A stretch of 64,000 nt of DNA from DAXETY01 sp051155755 (GCA_051155755.1 DAXETY010000023.1:3336-67335); one strand, 5' to 3'; shown: positions 10,316 to 22,790, counted from the stretch's first letter. Numbers and translations: made by a program. The notes: generated by a model from the sequence alone, not told the origin.

Positions 10316-12307
10316 ATGCAAAACCATCGCAAACGAGTGATCATCGAAAACGTTCAGCCGCAAATCGATGACGGGGCCTTTGCCAGTCGCCGGGCCATCG
10401 GGGAGCCGGTCGGTGTCACGGCCGACATTTTCGCCGACGGCCACGACCTGTTATCCGCGGAATTGCGATTCCGTAAAGAAGGCGAGGCCGAGTGGCAGGG
10501 ACGGCCCATGGCGCCGTTGGTCAATGACCGCTGGGAAGCCGAATTCACCGTGACCGAACTGGGCCGTTATCATTTCACCCTGCGGGCCTGGGTCGATCGC
10601 TTCCGCACCTGGACCGACAAACTGCGCAAAAAATACGCCGCCGGACAGGACGTTGCCGTGGACCTGCTGGAAGGCGCCGAACTGGCCGCCGATGCCGCCG
10701 CCCGCGCGGCGGAAGCGGAAAAAGATGCCGCCCGTCTCGAGGCGATCGCAGACTTCCTGGGCAGCCGCGAACGGATCGTAGATCGCGTGAAAACAGCTCT
10801 GGACAGCGAACTGGCCCGCCTGATGGCCCGATATCCGGACCGTCAGGCCATCACCGAATTCGGTCGAACGCTGCCGGTTTCGGCCGAGCGACTGCGGGCC
10901 CGCTTCAGCGCATGGTACGAAATGTTTCCCCGCTCCTGTGCGGATGAGCCCGGACGGCACGGCACCTTCGAAGACTGCATCGCCAGGCTGCCGTACGTCG
11001 CGAACATGGGATTCGACGTGCTGTATCTGCCACCGGTACACCCCATCGGCCGAATCCATCGCAAGGGCCGCAACAACCGCGTGAAAGCCGATCCGAACGA
11101 TCCGGGCAGTCCATGGGCCATCGGTTCGACCGAAGGCGGCCACACCGCCGTCCATCCGAATCTGGGCAGCCTAGCGGATTTTCAGCGGCTGGTCGCCGCG
11201 GCAAAAGAATACGAAATCGAGATCGCCCTGGACATTGCCTTTCAATGCGCGCCGAATCACCCCTACGTGGAAGCGCATCCGGAATGGTTTCGGCGGCGGC
11301 CGGACGGATCGGTGCAATACGCCGAAAATCCGCCCAAAAAATATGAGGATATCTACCCGTTCGATTTCGAAACCGATCCGGTGGAACCCCTGTGGCAGGA
11401 ATTGCTGGGCGTGGTGCAGTTCTGGATCGAGCAAGGCATCCGCATCTTTCGGGTGGACAACCCCCACACCAAGCCGATGCCGTTCTGGGATTGGCTCATC
11501 TCCACAATCAAGCAAACCCATCCCGAGGTCATCTTCTTATCGGAAGCCTTTACCCGGCCCAAAATCATGTATCGCCTGGCCAAGGGAGGCTTCACCCAGT
11601 CATATACCTATTTCACCTGGCGCAACCTGAAATGGGAAATCGAACAGTATTTCGAAACCCTGAACCGACCACCGGTACGTGAGTTTTTCTGGCCGAATCT
11701 CTGGCCCAACACACCCGACATTCTGCCCGAATACCTGCAGCTGGGGGGACGGGCCGCATTCATCACCCGGCTGGTGCTGGCGGCCACGCTGTCTTCGAAT
11801 TACGGCATCTACGGCCCGCCCTTCGAGCTCTGCGTCAATGAGTCCAAGGAGCCCCACAGCGAAGAATATCTGGATTCGGAAAAATACGAGATCCGTTACT
11901 GGGAGCTGGACCAGGCCCAGAATCTGAAAGCGCTCATCAAACGCGTCAATCGCATCCGCCGCGAAAACCCGGCGCTGCAGCAGAATCGGAACCTGCGATT
12001 TCACAGTGCGAACAGCGAGGAAATTCTTTGCTATTCCAAGCGCACCGATGATTTTTCAAACATCATCCTGGTGGTGGCCAACCTGGATCCCCATCACACG
12101 CACGCTGCGTGGCTGAAGCTGCCGTTGGACGAGCTGAAGCTCGATCCGCAGCAGCCGTTCCAGGTCCACGACCTGGTCAGCGGCGCCCGCTATCTGTGGC
12201 ATGCCGATCATAATTACATCGAACTGGACCCCAAAACTGTACCGGTGCACGTTTTCCGGATCCGACGACACGTCCGCTCGGAACATGATTTCGACTATTT
12301 CATGTAA
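10316..12307 (+). CDS. glgE: Alpha-1,4-glucan:maltose-1-phosphate maltosyltransferase
   Basis: A 663-residue GH13_3 enzyme that transfers maltosyl units from maltose-1-phosphate to alpha-glucan ends, the polymerising step of the GlgE pathway. The N-terminal beta-sandwich domain covers about the first 100 residues and is followed by an Ala/Glu-rich helical stretch (about 110-150). The GlgE-specific LPPVHPIGRIHRKGRNN motif, the nucleophile Asp381 in FRVDNPHTKP and the acid/base Glu410 in FLSEAFTRP are present, as is the AENPPKKYEDIYP phosphate-binding region. Downstream are the TreS-maltokinase fusion (69 bp), glgB and a GT4 synthase, so all other steps of the pathway are beside it. Confidence 0.95.
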   Translation: MQNHRKRVIIENVQPQIDDGAFASRRAIGEPVGVTADIFADGHDLLSAELRFRKEGEAEWQGRPMAPLVNDRWEAEFTVTELGRYHFTLRAWVDRFRTWTDKLRKKYAAGQDVAVDLLEGAELAADAAARAAEAEKDAARLEAIADFLGSRERIVDRVKTALDSELARLMARYPDRQAITEFGRTLPVSAERLRARFSAWYEMFPRSCADEPGRHGTFEDCIARLPYVANMGFDVLYLPPVHPIGRIHRKGRNNRVKADPNDPGSPWAIGSTEGGHTAVHPNLGSLADFQRLVAAAKEYEIEIALDIAFQCAPNHPYVEAHPEWFRRRPDGSVQYAENPPKKYEDIYPFDFETDPVEPLWQELLGVVQFWIEQGIRIFRVDNPHTKPMPFWDWLISTIKQTHPEVIFLSEAFTRPKIMYRLAKGGFTQSYTYFTWRNLKWEIEQYFETLNRPPVREFFWPNLWPNTPDILPEYLQLGGRAAFITRLVLAATLSSNYGIYGPPFELCVNESKEPHSEEYLDSEKYEIRYWELDQAQNLKALIKRVNRIRRENPALQQNRNLRFHSANSEEILCYSKRTDDFSNIILVVANLDPHHTHAAWLKLPLDELKLDPQQPFQVHDLVSGARYLWHADHNYIELDPKTVPVHVFRIRRHVRSEHDFDYFM

Positions 12308-12376
12308 ACCATAGATGTCCACCTGCCAGGAAAACGGCCGATCGATTCTTTTTAACGGAAACCAGAAGGCAGTCCC

Positions 12377-15733
<3,357 letters not shown>

Positions 15734-15773
15734 CCGGAAACATCGCTGCAAAAAACCCGATGGGAGGGTTGGC

Positions 15774-17735
15774 ATGACGCAACAACTCGAGAACACGACC
15801 GATACGGATCGGTCCACCGTGCAACACGATTTCAGCCTGTTGACAGATGACGACGTGTATCTGTTCAACGAGGGCAATCATTTCCGACTCTATGAAAAAC
15901 TGGGCGCCCATCCGGTGACACACAAAGAAAAACATGGCATTTACTTCGCAGTCTGGGCCCCCAATGCCGAAAAAATGACCGTCATCGGTGACTTCAACGG
16001 TTGGAACAAAGACAGTCATCGGCTGCAGCCCCGGGGCAGCTCCGGCATCTGGGAGGGTTTTGTTCCGGGCATGGAGTCGGGCACCCTTTACAAATACCAC
16101 CTGCGATCGCGCCAGGGTGACTACCGGGTGGACAAAACCGATCCCTTTGCCGTTTACAACGAACTTTCGCCGCAGACCGCCTCGGTGGCCTGGGATCTGA
16201 GCTACGACTGGAACGACGGCCGGTGGATGGAAGGCCGCGAAAAAAACCGGTGGCTGAATGCGCCGGTGGCCATTTATGAAATGCACCTGGGATCCTGGAT
16301 GCAGGTCTCCGAAGAAGGCAACCGCCATCTGACATACCGTGAGCTGGCTCCGCGCCTGGTGGCCTACCTGCAGAAAATGGGCTTTACCCACGTGGAGTTT
16401 CTGCCGGTCATGGAGCATCCCTTCTATGCCAGCTGGGGGTATCAGTGTCTGGGCTATTTCGCCCCCACCAGCCGTTATGGAACACCCCAGGATTTCATGT
16501 ATTTGATCGACCAACTGCACCAGGCCGGTTTCGGCGTCATTCTGGACTGGGTGCCGTCGCACTTTCCTTCCGACGAGCACGGCCTGGGTTATTTCGACGG
16601 CACCCACCTGTTCGAACATGCCGATCCCCGCAAAGGATTTCATCCGGATTGGAACAGCTACATTTTCAATTACGGCCGCAACGAGGTCCAGAGCTTTTTG
16701 ATCAGCAGCAGCCTGTTCTGGATGGACAAGTACCACGTGGACGGGTTCCGGGTGGATGCGGTGGCATCGATGCTTTATCTGGACTATTCCCGCAAGGCCG
16801 GCGAGTGGATCCCCAACGAATACGGCGGCCATGAAAACCTGGAGGCCATCGATTTTCTGCGGCGCTTCAACGAGGAAGTGCACCGCAATTATCCGGCCGC
16901 AATCACCGTGGCGGAGGAATCCACGGCCTGGCCGCAGGTATCCCGGCCGGTGTACGTCGGCGGCCTGGGCTTCGACATGAAATGGGACATGGGCTGGATG
17001 CACGACACGCTGAGCTACATGTCGCGGGAGCCGGTTTACCGCAGCTACCATCACGACAAGCTCACTTTCCGGATGATCTACGCCTGGCACGAAAACTACG
17101 TGCTGCCCCTTTCCCACGATGAGGTGGTACATGGCAAGGGCTCGCTGCTGACCAAGATGCCCGGCGACGAGTGGCAGAAATTCGCCAACCTGCGCCTGCT
17201 GTTCGGTTACATGTATGCCCAACCCGGAAAAAAGCTAGTCTTCATGGGTGGTGAGATCGGGCAGTGGCAGGAATGGGCCCACGATCGCAGCCTGGACTGG
17301 CATTTACTGCACGGACCGTTTCATTTCGGCCTGCAGCGCTGGATCGAGGATTTGAATCGGTTTTATCGCCGCAACCGTGCTTTGCACGAACTGGATTTCA
17401 ACCACGAGGGGTTCCGGTGGATCGATTGCAACGACGCTCACCAGTCGACCCTGAGCTTGATGCGCAAAAGCCGCGCGCCCGGAGACGAAGTGATCGTGGT
17501 GTGCAATTTCACTCCGGTCCCCCGCCACAATTACCGGGTCGGCACACCCGAGGACGGCTATTGGATCGAAGCGCTCAACAGTGATGCCCGCAACTACGGC
17601 GGCAGCAATCAGGGCAATCTGGGCGGTGTGGAAACCGCCCCCGTCCCGGCGCACGGCCTGCCGCACTCGCTCAACCTGGTGCTGCCGCCCCTGGCGATCG
17701 TGTTTCTTACGAAAGCCGAACCGTTGGCCGAATAA
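15774..17735 (+). CDS. glgB: 1,4-alpha-glucan branching enzyme
   Basis: A 653-residue GH13_9 enzyme that introduces alpha-1,6 branches into glucan. A CBM48 module (about residues 35-140, with VWAPNAEKMTVIGDFNGW) precedes the barrel. Catalytic residues are Asp328 (FRVDAVASMLYLDYSR), Glu381 (VAEEST) and Asp449 (SHDEVVHGKGSL). It is shorter than the E. coli enzyme and seems to lack the extra N-terminal N1 domain. The start ATG follows GGGAGG. It is placed between the maltose-1-phosphate-producing fusion and the glucan synthase, where it would branch the chains that GlgE elongates. Confidence 0.96.
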   Translation: MTQQLENTTDTDRSTVQHDFSLLTDDDVYLFNEGNHFRLYEKLGAHPVTHKEKHGIYFAVWAPNAEKMTVIGDFNGWNKDSHRLQPRGSSGIWEGFVPGMESGTLYKYHLRSRQGDYRVDKTDPFAVYNELSPQTASVAWDLSYDWNDGRWMEGREKNRWLNAPVAIYEMHLGSWMQVSEEGNRHLTYRELAPRLVAYLQKMGFTHVEFLPVMEHPFYASWGYQCLGYFAPTSRYGTPQDFMYLIDQLHQAGFGVILDWVPSHFPSDEHGLGYFDGTHLFEHADPRKGFHPDWNSYIFNYGRNEVQSFLISSSLFWMDKYHVDGFRVDAVASMLYLDYSRKAGEWIPNEYGGHENLEAIDFLRRFNEEVHRNYPAAITVAEESTAWPQVSRPVYVGGLGFDMKWDMGWMHDTLSYMSREPVYRSYHHDKLTFRMIYAWHENYVLPLSHDEVVHGKGSLLTKMPGDEWQKFANLRLLFGYMYAQPGKKLVFMGGEIGQWQEWAHDRSLDWHLLHGPFHFGLQRWIEDLNRFYRRNRALHELDFNHEGFRWIDCNDAHQSTLSLMRKSRAPGDEVIVVCNFTPVPRHNYRVGTPEDGYWIEALNSDARNYGGSNQGNLGGVETAPVPAHGLPHSLNLVLPPLAIVFLTKAEPLAE

Positions 17736-17740
17736 TTCCA

Positions 17741-17783
17741 CGGAGCTCCGTCCGACACGCTGAAAACCGCGGACCGAGCTCCG
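17741..17783 (+). terminator. Stem-loop between glgB and glgA
   Basis: A 14-bp stem (17741-17754 with 17770-17783, one mismatch) around a 15-base loop. No T-run follows, so it may be an RNA-stabilising or attenuating hairpin and not a full terminator. Confidence 0.45.
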
Positions 17784-17853
17784 TTGCCGTTTACAAATCC
17801 GCAATCCGGTTTACAATTACGGGAGCTTTATCAACCACGTTGCGGAAGCGATC

Positions 17854-19077
17854 ATGAACATCCTGCTGTTGACCAACGAATACCCTCCGAACATTTACGG
17901 CGGTGCCGGCGTCCATGTGGACCATCTGACACGGGAACTGCAGCGCATCGAAAAAAACGGTCATCGGCTGCAGGTTTTCAGTTTCGGCGATCAACAAATC
18001 GCCGACAAAAACCTTGCGGTAAAAGGGATCGCCGGTACCGAAACCCGGGGGTTGCAACCGGCCAAAATCATCGACACGCTGTATCGCAACCTGATCATGA
18101 CCGGTTCGGCCCGGACAGCCGACATCGTTCACTGTCATACCTGGTACACGCACCTGGCGGGTTGTTTGATCCAGCAAATGCTGCAAATCCCGCTGGTGGT
18201 CACCGTGCATTCCCTGGAGCCGCACCGCCCCTGGAAAAAAGAACAACTCGGCAACGGATACCATGCCAGCCGGTGGCTGGAAAAAACCGCACTGCTCAAT
18301 GCCGACGGCATCATCGCCGTATCGCAATCCATGCAACAGAACGTGCAGACCCTCTACGGCATACCCGCAGATCGTATCCGCGTGATTTACAACGGCATCG
18401 ACACCGCACGCTACCGGCGCATCCACAGCCCCGAGACCCTGGCGGCCTACGGCATCGACCCCGATCGACCCTACATCCTGTTCGTGGGCCGCATTACCCG
18501 TCAGAAGGGCATCCTGCATCTGGTCAATGCCATTCCGCACTTGACCGAAAGGGTGCAGGTGGTACTGTGCGCCGGCGCCCCGGACACCGAAGCCATCGCC
18601 GCGGAGATGCAACAACGGGTGGCGGCCGCCCGGGCCCGAACCGCCAATCACATCGTGTGGATAGCGGATATCGTGCCTGTAGACGACCTGGTGGCCTTGT
18701 ACAGCCACGCCGCGCTTTTTGTGTGCCCGTCGGTGTATGAACCGTTCGGCATCATCAACCTGGAAGCCATGGCCTGCGGCACCCCGGTGGTGGCCTCTGC
18801 GGTGGGCGGCATTCGGGAAGTCGTCGTTTCCGGGGAAACCGGAATGCTGGTGCCGCTGACGCCCAAAAGTGTCACCGATGCCGAACCGCGGGATCCGCAT
18901 CGCTTCGCCCACGATTTGGCCGCGGCCGTCAACGAACTGCTGGCAGCACCGGAAAAACGCCGGTCCATGGCGGCGGCCTGCCGCCGGCGGGTGGAACGGC
19001 ATTTCAGCTGGCAGCACATCGCCCGGCAGACCCTCAACTACTACCTGGAGCTGACCTCATGCAATTCTGCGACCTGA
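17854..19077 (+). CDS. glgA: GT4 glycogen synthase / maltose-1-phosphate synthase type
   Basis: A 407-residue glycosyltransferase family 4 protein of the actinobacterial GlgA type, opening with LLLTNEYPPNIYGGAGVHVDHL and carrying the GT4 EX7E motif at Glu296/Glu304 (VYEPFGIINLEAMACGTPVV). Close relatives in mycobacteria (GlgM) use ADP-glucose to make maltose-1-phosphate, the GlgE substrate; others elongate glycogen. The GlgE context favours the GlgM role, but this is inference. No glgC, which would supply ADP-glucose, is in the window. The 3' end overlaps a small Cys-rich gene by 19 bp. Confidence 0.9.
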   Translation: MNILLLTNEYPPNIYGGAGVHVDHLTRELQRIEKNGHRLQVFSFGDQQIADKNLAVKGIAGTETRGLQPAKIIDTLYRNLIMTGSARTADIVHCHTWYTHLAGCLIQQMLQIPLVVTVHSLEPHRPWKKEQLGNGYHASRWLEKTALLNADGIIAVSQSMQQNVQTLYGIPADRIRVIYNGIDTARYRRIHSPETLAAYGIDPDRPYILFVGRITRQKGILHLVNAIPHLTERVQVVLCAGAPDTEAIAAEMQQRVAAARARTANHIVWIADIVPVDDLVALYSHAALFVCPSVYEPFGIINLEAMACGTPVVASAVGGIREVVVSGETGMLVPLTPKSVTDAEPRDPHRFAHDLAAAVNELLAAPEKRRSMAAACRRRVERHFSWQHIARQTLNYYLELTSCNSAT

Positions 19078-19223
19078 AATGCGAACACGCCCAGTGGCCG
19101 GAAGAACTATCCGACGGATCGAAATCCTGCCGAACTTTCGTCGGCCTGTGGTGCCGATTGAAGAAAAAAATCGTCCATAAGAACGCCCCCTGCCCCGACA
19201 AACAGGAGCGCAGCCATCCATAA
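19059..19223 (+). CDS. Small Cys-rich protein, 54 aa
   Basis: A 54-residue frame overlapping the last 19 bp of the glgA-type gene. It has five cysteines (C4, C8, C24, C32, C45), beginning with FCDLKC, and a basic centre (CRLKKKIVHKNAPC). Spaced cysteines in a protein this short suggest metal binding or disulfides. No signal peptide is visible. I do not recognise a family. Overlap with the upstream gene, the ordered cysteines and the adjacent, well-started 76-aa gene argue for a real gene; it could regulate or bind the glucan enzymes, but nothing shows that. Confidence 0.6.
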   Translation: MQFCDLKCEHAQWPEELSDGSKSCRTFVGLWCRLKKKIVHKNAPCPDKQERSHP

Positions 19224-19246
19224 CCCGTCAACACCGGAGGCACATC

Positions 19247-19477
19247 ATGCAGACCTGCCGCCTGTCTGAGTTTATTCAGACATTAAAACCATGGCTGGAC
19301 CGGGATTACATCCAGAAGGCCGTGATCGACGAACATGGACATTTCCACCTGCAGTTCATCGACGGCGGCCAGCAGGTCTACGCCGTGGAAGACTGCAATG
19401 CGGCCCAGTTCGAAGAAATCCTTGCCCTGCTCAAACAGAACCGGATCCCGGTGCTCAAGCACACCGACGCCGATTGA
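19247..19477 (+). CDS. Hypothetical protein, 76 aa
   Basis: Begins at ATG 19247 behind a good CCGGAGG ribosome-binding site, 23 bp after the 54-aa gene. The product is soluble and acidic, with a probable beta-hairpin (DEHGHFHLQFIDGGQQVYAV) and a C-terminal helix (AAQFEEILALLKQNRIPVL). No family recognised. It looks like the last gene of the glucan run. Confidence 0.65.
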   Translation: MQTCRLSEFIQTLKPWLDRDYIQKAVIDEHGHFHLQFIDGGQQVYAVEDCNAAQFEEILALLKQNRIPVLKHTDAD

Positions 19478-19699
19478 TCATCGGAGGTTGCGGATATCGA
19501 TTGCCGGGGAATCCCAGGCTTTTGGTGGGGATTTTTTTGCTGCCCGTCACCGTAATATACAGGATCAACCTTATGGACAACAGGGAGTACAATCATTATC
19601 CAATCAGATAGAAAACGTACCTGTCTCATCGGCCGCAAATGACTTCCCGCCCCATAGCCGCCTCCGGTGCGTTTCATTAAAACAGGGAGGTAAAACCGT

Positions 19700-19802
19700 A
19701 TGTTTACCAAACTGTTGGCCGCAACCGAAACCCCCGTTTACTGCGACGAATGTGTAACCACGGCATTTCAAATTGCAAAAAGACATGCCGCAAACGTACT
19801 GT
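19700..19802 (+). pseudogene. Truncated universal stress protein (5' remnant)
   Basis: After a good AGGGAGG site the frame reads MFTKLLAATE, then a helix (CVTTAFQIAKRHAANVLLLQVLE) that matches the first strand and helix of UspA-fold proteins. After about residue 40 similarity stops and the frame runs into unrelated Arg/Pro-rich sequence up to 19909. Usp proteins are about 140-150 residues, so this is a 5' fragment. The approximate end given is where Usp-like sequence ends. Confidence 0.5.
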
Positions 19803-19890
19803 TGTTGCAGGTTCTGGAATGGTTTCAGAGGATTCGATCGATTCCATCCTGTGGATGGATCATAACCCGGAAAGCGGAAAGGAGGAGACC

Positions 19891-20193
19891 ATGGCCATCA
19901 AGGTTTTGATCAAACGTAAATTTAAAAGCGGCAAGCGCAAGGAAATATCGCAATTGCTCAATCGTGCCCGTTACAGTGCCATGGGCATGAAAGGCTATCT
20001 TTCTTCGGAAACGCTGACGGATCTCAATGACCCCGACCGGATCGCGGTGTCTTCCATGTGGCGGACCCTCGATGACTGGAAAAACTGGAAAAACGAAGCG
20101 TCACGGGCCGAAGTTGTGGGTGAGATGGAGAAAATCATGGTCGAACCGGAAGCATTCGAACTGTATGAAATGGGAATGCAAACGGACATCTGA
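19891..20193 (+). CDS. Antibiotic biosynthesis monooxygenase (ABM) fold protein
   Basis: A 100-residue protein starting at ATG 19891, 6 bases after GGAGGAG; the open frame further upstream (from 19750) has no support. It resembles small ABM/dimeric ferredoxin-like proteins: beta strand IKVLIKRKFKSGK, helix KEISQLLNRARYSAM, strand with GYLSSETL, then the typical SSMWRTLDDWKNWKNEASR helix. Such proteins act as monooxygenases, heme-degrading enzymes or small ligand-binding dimers; the substrate is unknown here. A strong hairpin terminator follows at 20242. Confidence 0.75.
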   Translation: MAIKVLIKRKFKSGKRKEISQLLNRARYSAMGMKGYLSSETLTDLNDPDRIAVSSMWRTLDDWKNWKNEASRAEVVGEMEKIMVEPEAFELYEMGMQTDI

Positions 20194-20241
20194 CCGACAC
20201 AAGGCAACGTCAACGCAAAGGGGTCGTTTCTTTTTTCTCTT

Positions 20242-20271
20242 ATGCCGGTGTGACCCAGACACCGGCATTTT
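20242..20271 (+). terminator. Rho-independent terminator after ABM gene
   Basis: A perfect 10-bp stem ATGCCGGTGT / ACACCGGCAT (20242-20251 and 20259-20268) with a 7-base loop, followed by TTT. It lies 48 bp after the ABM stop. Confidence 0.8.
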
Positions 20272-20293
20272 ATGGTCGAAACGCCATCGCGTA

Positions 20294-20480
20294 TTACTGC
20301 ATTCGGGTTTTCGGATCCGCTTGGCGCTCCAGCGCGTCCCGGTTCCATCCGGCATTATTCGCCGCGGCCTCGTAGGTACTTTGCAAAAATTCCAACAGCG
20401 CCGCATCGGGATCATCCGCCGTGCGTACCGCTTCATAGGGCAACAAAAATCCCAATTTTTCCTGGATCTTTGTCGTGGCG
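20294..20480 (-). pseudogene. DUF5996 family remnant (C-terminal piece)
   Basis: On the minus strand the frame ends with GFLLPYEAVRTADDPDAALL and then LEFLQSTYEAAANNAGW, which I recognise as the conserved C-terminus of DUF5996 proteins (normally about 300 residues). Upstream of about 20480 the frame runs antisense into the FAD oxidoreductase gene and no longer resembles the family. It is therefore a leftover 3' end of a deleted gene. It fills most of the 349-bp spacer between the ABM and FAD genes. Confidence 0.6.
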
Positions 20481-20542
20481 GCAATTATGCTGCGATCTGT
20501 TAGCCCGGATGACCCCTTGCACGCTCGGAGGACTTGTAAATC

Positions 20543-21799
20543 TTGCCGCTTCACACCGAAATCCTGATCGTCGGCGGCGGTGCAGCCGGCGTTTGCAGCG
20601 CACACTACCTGCATGCCGCCGGCCATGAAGTCACCCTGGTGGACCAGGCCAATATATGCGCGGGAGCCTCCTACGGCAACGCCGGCCTGATATCCGCCAG
20701 CCACTGCGACCCCCTGCCCGCCCCCGGAATGATTGCCAGGGCCCTCCGGTGGCTGCTGGATCCGGAAAGCCCTTTTTACATCAAACCCCGTCCGGACATC
20801 GACCTGCTGCGATGGCTGTGGCGGTTCCGGGGACACTGCAATCACAGGCACCTGCACCGGGCCCTGCCCATCTTGAAAGACCTCAACGCCGCCAGCCTGC
20901 AGCTTTTCATCGACCTGGCCGCCACCGAGGACCTCGACATCGGATTTCGGCAGTCCGGCCAGGCAACGCTGTATGCCACTCGAGCGGGGCTGGCCGACGG
21001 AATTGAAAAGTCCCGCCTGCTGGCGCAGTTCGGGATCGAAAGCCGCCCGTTTTCGGGAGATGCCGTGCGACAATACACCGGTGAGCAGCGCTGTCTTGCC
21101 GTCGGCGGGGTCTACTATCCGCAAGATGCCCGGGTATCCCCTGAACGCTTTGTTCGGGCCCTGGCGCACCGGCTGCAATCCCGGGGCGTTCCGCTGCTGG
21201 CATCCACCGAAGTGATCGGTTTTGTAACAGCCGGAAGACGCATCCGGGCGGTGAAAACCACCCGGGGGCAAATCGCAGTCGAACGGGTGGTCGTGGCCGG
21301 CGGCGCATGGACACCAAGCATTGCCCGGCAGTTGAACCTTCGCCTGTGGTGGATACAACCCGCCAAGGGATACAGTCTGACTTACCAGCTGCCGGAAACC
21401 GCTCCGGAAATCCCTCTGATGCTGGCCGAATCAAAGGTGGCCGTCGTTCCCATGGACGACTGTCTGCGACTGGCCGGAACCCTGGAGCTGGCCGGCTTCG
21501 ATTTTTCCATCAACCGCCGCCGAATTGCGGCGATTGCCAAAGCGGTCCGCCGCTTCCTTCCGGCTTTCGACCCGGCCAGCTTCCAGCTGCGAGAGATCTG
21601 GCGCGGCATGCGTCCGTGCACCCCGGACGGACTGCCCTGCATCGGTGGATCCAGACACTGGGACAATCTGCTGATCGCCGGCGGTCACGGCACCCTCGGA
21701 ATTTTACAGTCACCGGCCACGGGGAAGCTGATCAGCCAGCTGGTGGCCGGCGAGCGGACCCTGATGGATGTCACGCCGCTGCGACCGGAACGCTTTTGA
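20543..21799 (+). CDS. FAD-dependent amino-acid dehydrogenase-like oxidoreductase (DadA type)
   Basis: A 418-residue DAO-family flavoprotein. The N-terminal EILIVGGGAAGVCSAHYL is the FAD-binding Rossmann motif, followed by the Asp/Glu-containing strand VTLVDQ. GASYGNAGLISAS is typical of DadA-like D-amino-acid dehydrogenases, and the C-terminus GMRPCTPDGLPCIGGS with IAGGHGTLGI closes the FAD site. The start appears to be TTG 20543 behind CGGAGGAC. Members oxidise D-amino acids, glycine derivatives or hydroxyproline-type substrates and pass electrons to quinone; the substrate cannot be read from the sequence. It stands alone between a terminator and the OmpA lipoprotein gene. Confidence 0.85.
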   Translation: MPLHTEILIVGGGAAGVCSAHYLHAAGHEVTLVDQANICAGASYGNAGLISASHCDPLPAPGMIARALRWLLDPESPFYIKPRPDIDLLRWLWRFRGHCNHRHLHRALPILKDLNAASLQLFIDLAATEDLDIGFRQSGQATLYATRAGLADGIEKSRLLAQFGIESRPFSGDAVRQYTGEQRCLAVGGVYYPQDARVSPERFVRALAHRLQSRGVPLLASTEVIGFVTAGRRIRAVKTTRGQIAVERVVVAGGAWTPSIARQLNLRLWWIQPAKGYSLTYQLPETAPEIPLMLAESKVAVVPMDDCLRLAGTLELAGFDFSINRRRIAAIAKAVRRFLPAFDPASFQLREIWRGMRPCTPDGLPCIGGSRHWDNLLIAGGHGTLGILQSPATGKLISQLVAGERTLMDVTPLRPERF

Positions 21800-21956
21800 C
21801 TTAAAAATCAGCATTCCTTCTGGATTCGCCAATTCGCCGTAATCTATCGGCGACGGCAGGGATTGCAATCCGTTGCAGATATGGTAGAAACAGACGCAGG
21901 CTCGATTTGGATCGGACGGAGGACGGGGCAAAATCTACCGGAACCGGAGGGGAACC

Positions 21957-22616
21957 ATGAAAAATAAGATTTTGGCTTTTATCACCGCAGCCGCTCTGCT
22001 GGCAGCCATGTGGGGATGCGCCGAGTGGAGCAATACCCAGAAAGGAGCGGTGATCGGTGCCGGCACCGGCGCGGCCATCGGGGGGCTGATCGCCAAAAAA
22101 ACCGTTGCCGGAATTCTGATCGGCGCCGCCGTCGGCGGAGCGGCCGGGGCGTTGATCGGCAATTACATGGACAAGCAGGCCGCCGAAATCCAGCGCGATA
22201 TCCAAGGCGCCAAAGTCGAACGGATCGGCGAGGGGATCAAAATCACCTTTGACTCGGGCCTCCTTTTCGACGTCGACAAGACCGAACTCAAACCGCAGGT
22301 GCAAAGTGAGCTGACCGAGCTGGCCGGAATTCTAAATCGATATCCAGATACCAATATCATGCTCGCCGGACACACGGATGCCACCGGACCGGAAGACTAC
22401 AACATGGAGTTGTCCCGCCGGCGGGCGCGCTCGGTGGCCGATTTCCTGGCCACCCAGGCCGTTGATCCGGCCCGCTTCACTGTGGAAGGCTTTGGGGAAA
22501 CCCAACCGGTGGCCACCAACGACACCGCCCTGGGACGGGCTCAGAACCGGCGGGTGGAAGTGGCCATCTGGGCCAACGAAAAACTGAAAAAGGCCGCCGC
22601 AAAACAGGCCGGCTAA
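21957..22616 (+). CDS. OmpA-family lipoprotein with glycine zipper
   Basis: A 219-residue envelope protein. A signal peptide ends at Cys21 (LLAAMWGC), an imperfect lipobox because of Met at -3. A glycine-zipper segment (about 30-70, GAGTGAAIGGLIAKK and GAAVGGAAGALIG) can insert in or pack against membrane, and the C-terminal OmpA domain (about 100-205, with LAGHTDATGPEDYNMELSRR and NRRVEV) binds peptidoglycan. Proteins of this design (YiaD-like) tether the outer membrane to the cell wall. It is monocistronic, with a strong terminator at 22664. Confidence 0.88.
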   Translation: MKNKILAFITAAALLAAMWGCAEWSNTQKGAVIGAGTGAAIGGLIAKKTVAGILIGAAVGGAAGALIGNYMDKQAAEIQRDIQGAKVERIGEGIKITFDSGLLFDVDKTELKPQVQSELTELAGILNRYPDTNIMLAGHTDATGPEDYNMELSRRRARSVADFLATQAVDPARFTVEGFGETQPVATNDTALGRAQNRRVEVAIWANEKLKKAAAKQAG

Positions 22617-22663
22617 CCACGGTGCCGCCCCGTTGCGCGGCACCGCGTTCGAAGCCATTTTTT

Positions 22664-22698
22664 AAAAAGCCCCGCGGAGATATTCGCGGGGCTTTTTT
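22664..22698 (+). terminator. Rho-independent terminator after OmpA lipoprotein
   Basis: A perfect 8-bp stem GCCCCGCG / CGCGGGGC (22669-22676, 22685-22692), flanked by an A-run and followed by six T. The A-run makes it usable in both directions, so it can also stop transcripts from the convergent GNAT-nitrilase gene. Confidence 0.9.
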
Positions 22699-22790
22699 GC
22701 GTTTGAATGCGTTGCGGACGAATCGGAATTTCGCAGGTAAGCACCACTGCCGGGGGGAAGAAATATCTGCAAGTGACCTGCACCCGGAGC

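Noticed and set aside
19526..19540. TGGGGATTTTTTTGC resembling a sigma-54 promoter
   Set aside because: GG and GC spacing is right but the conserved CAC after GG is missing and the middle is a T-run; no enhancer-like repeat nearby.
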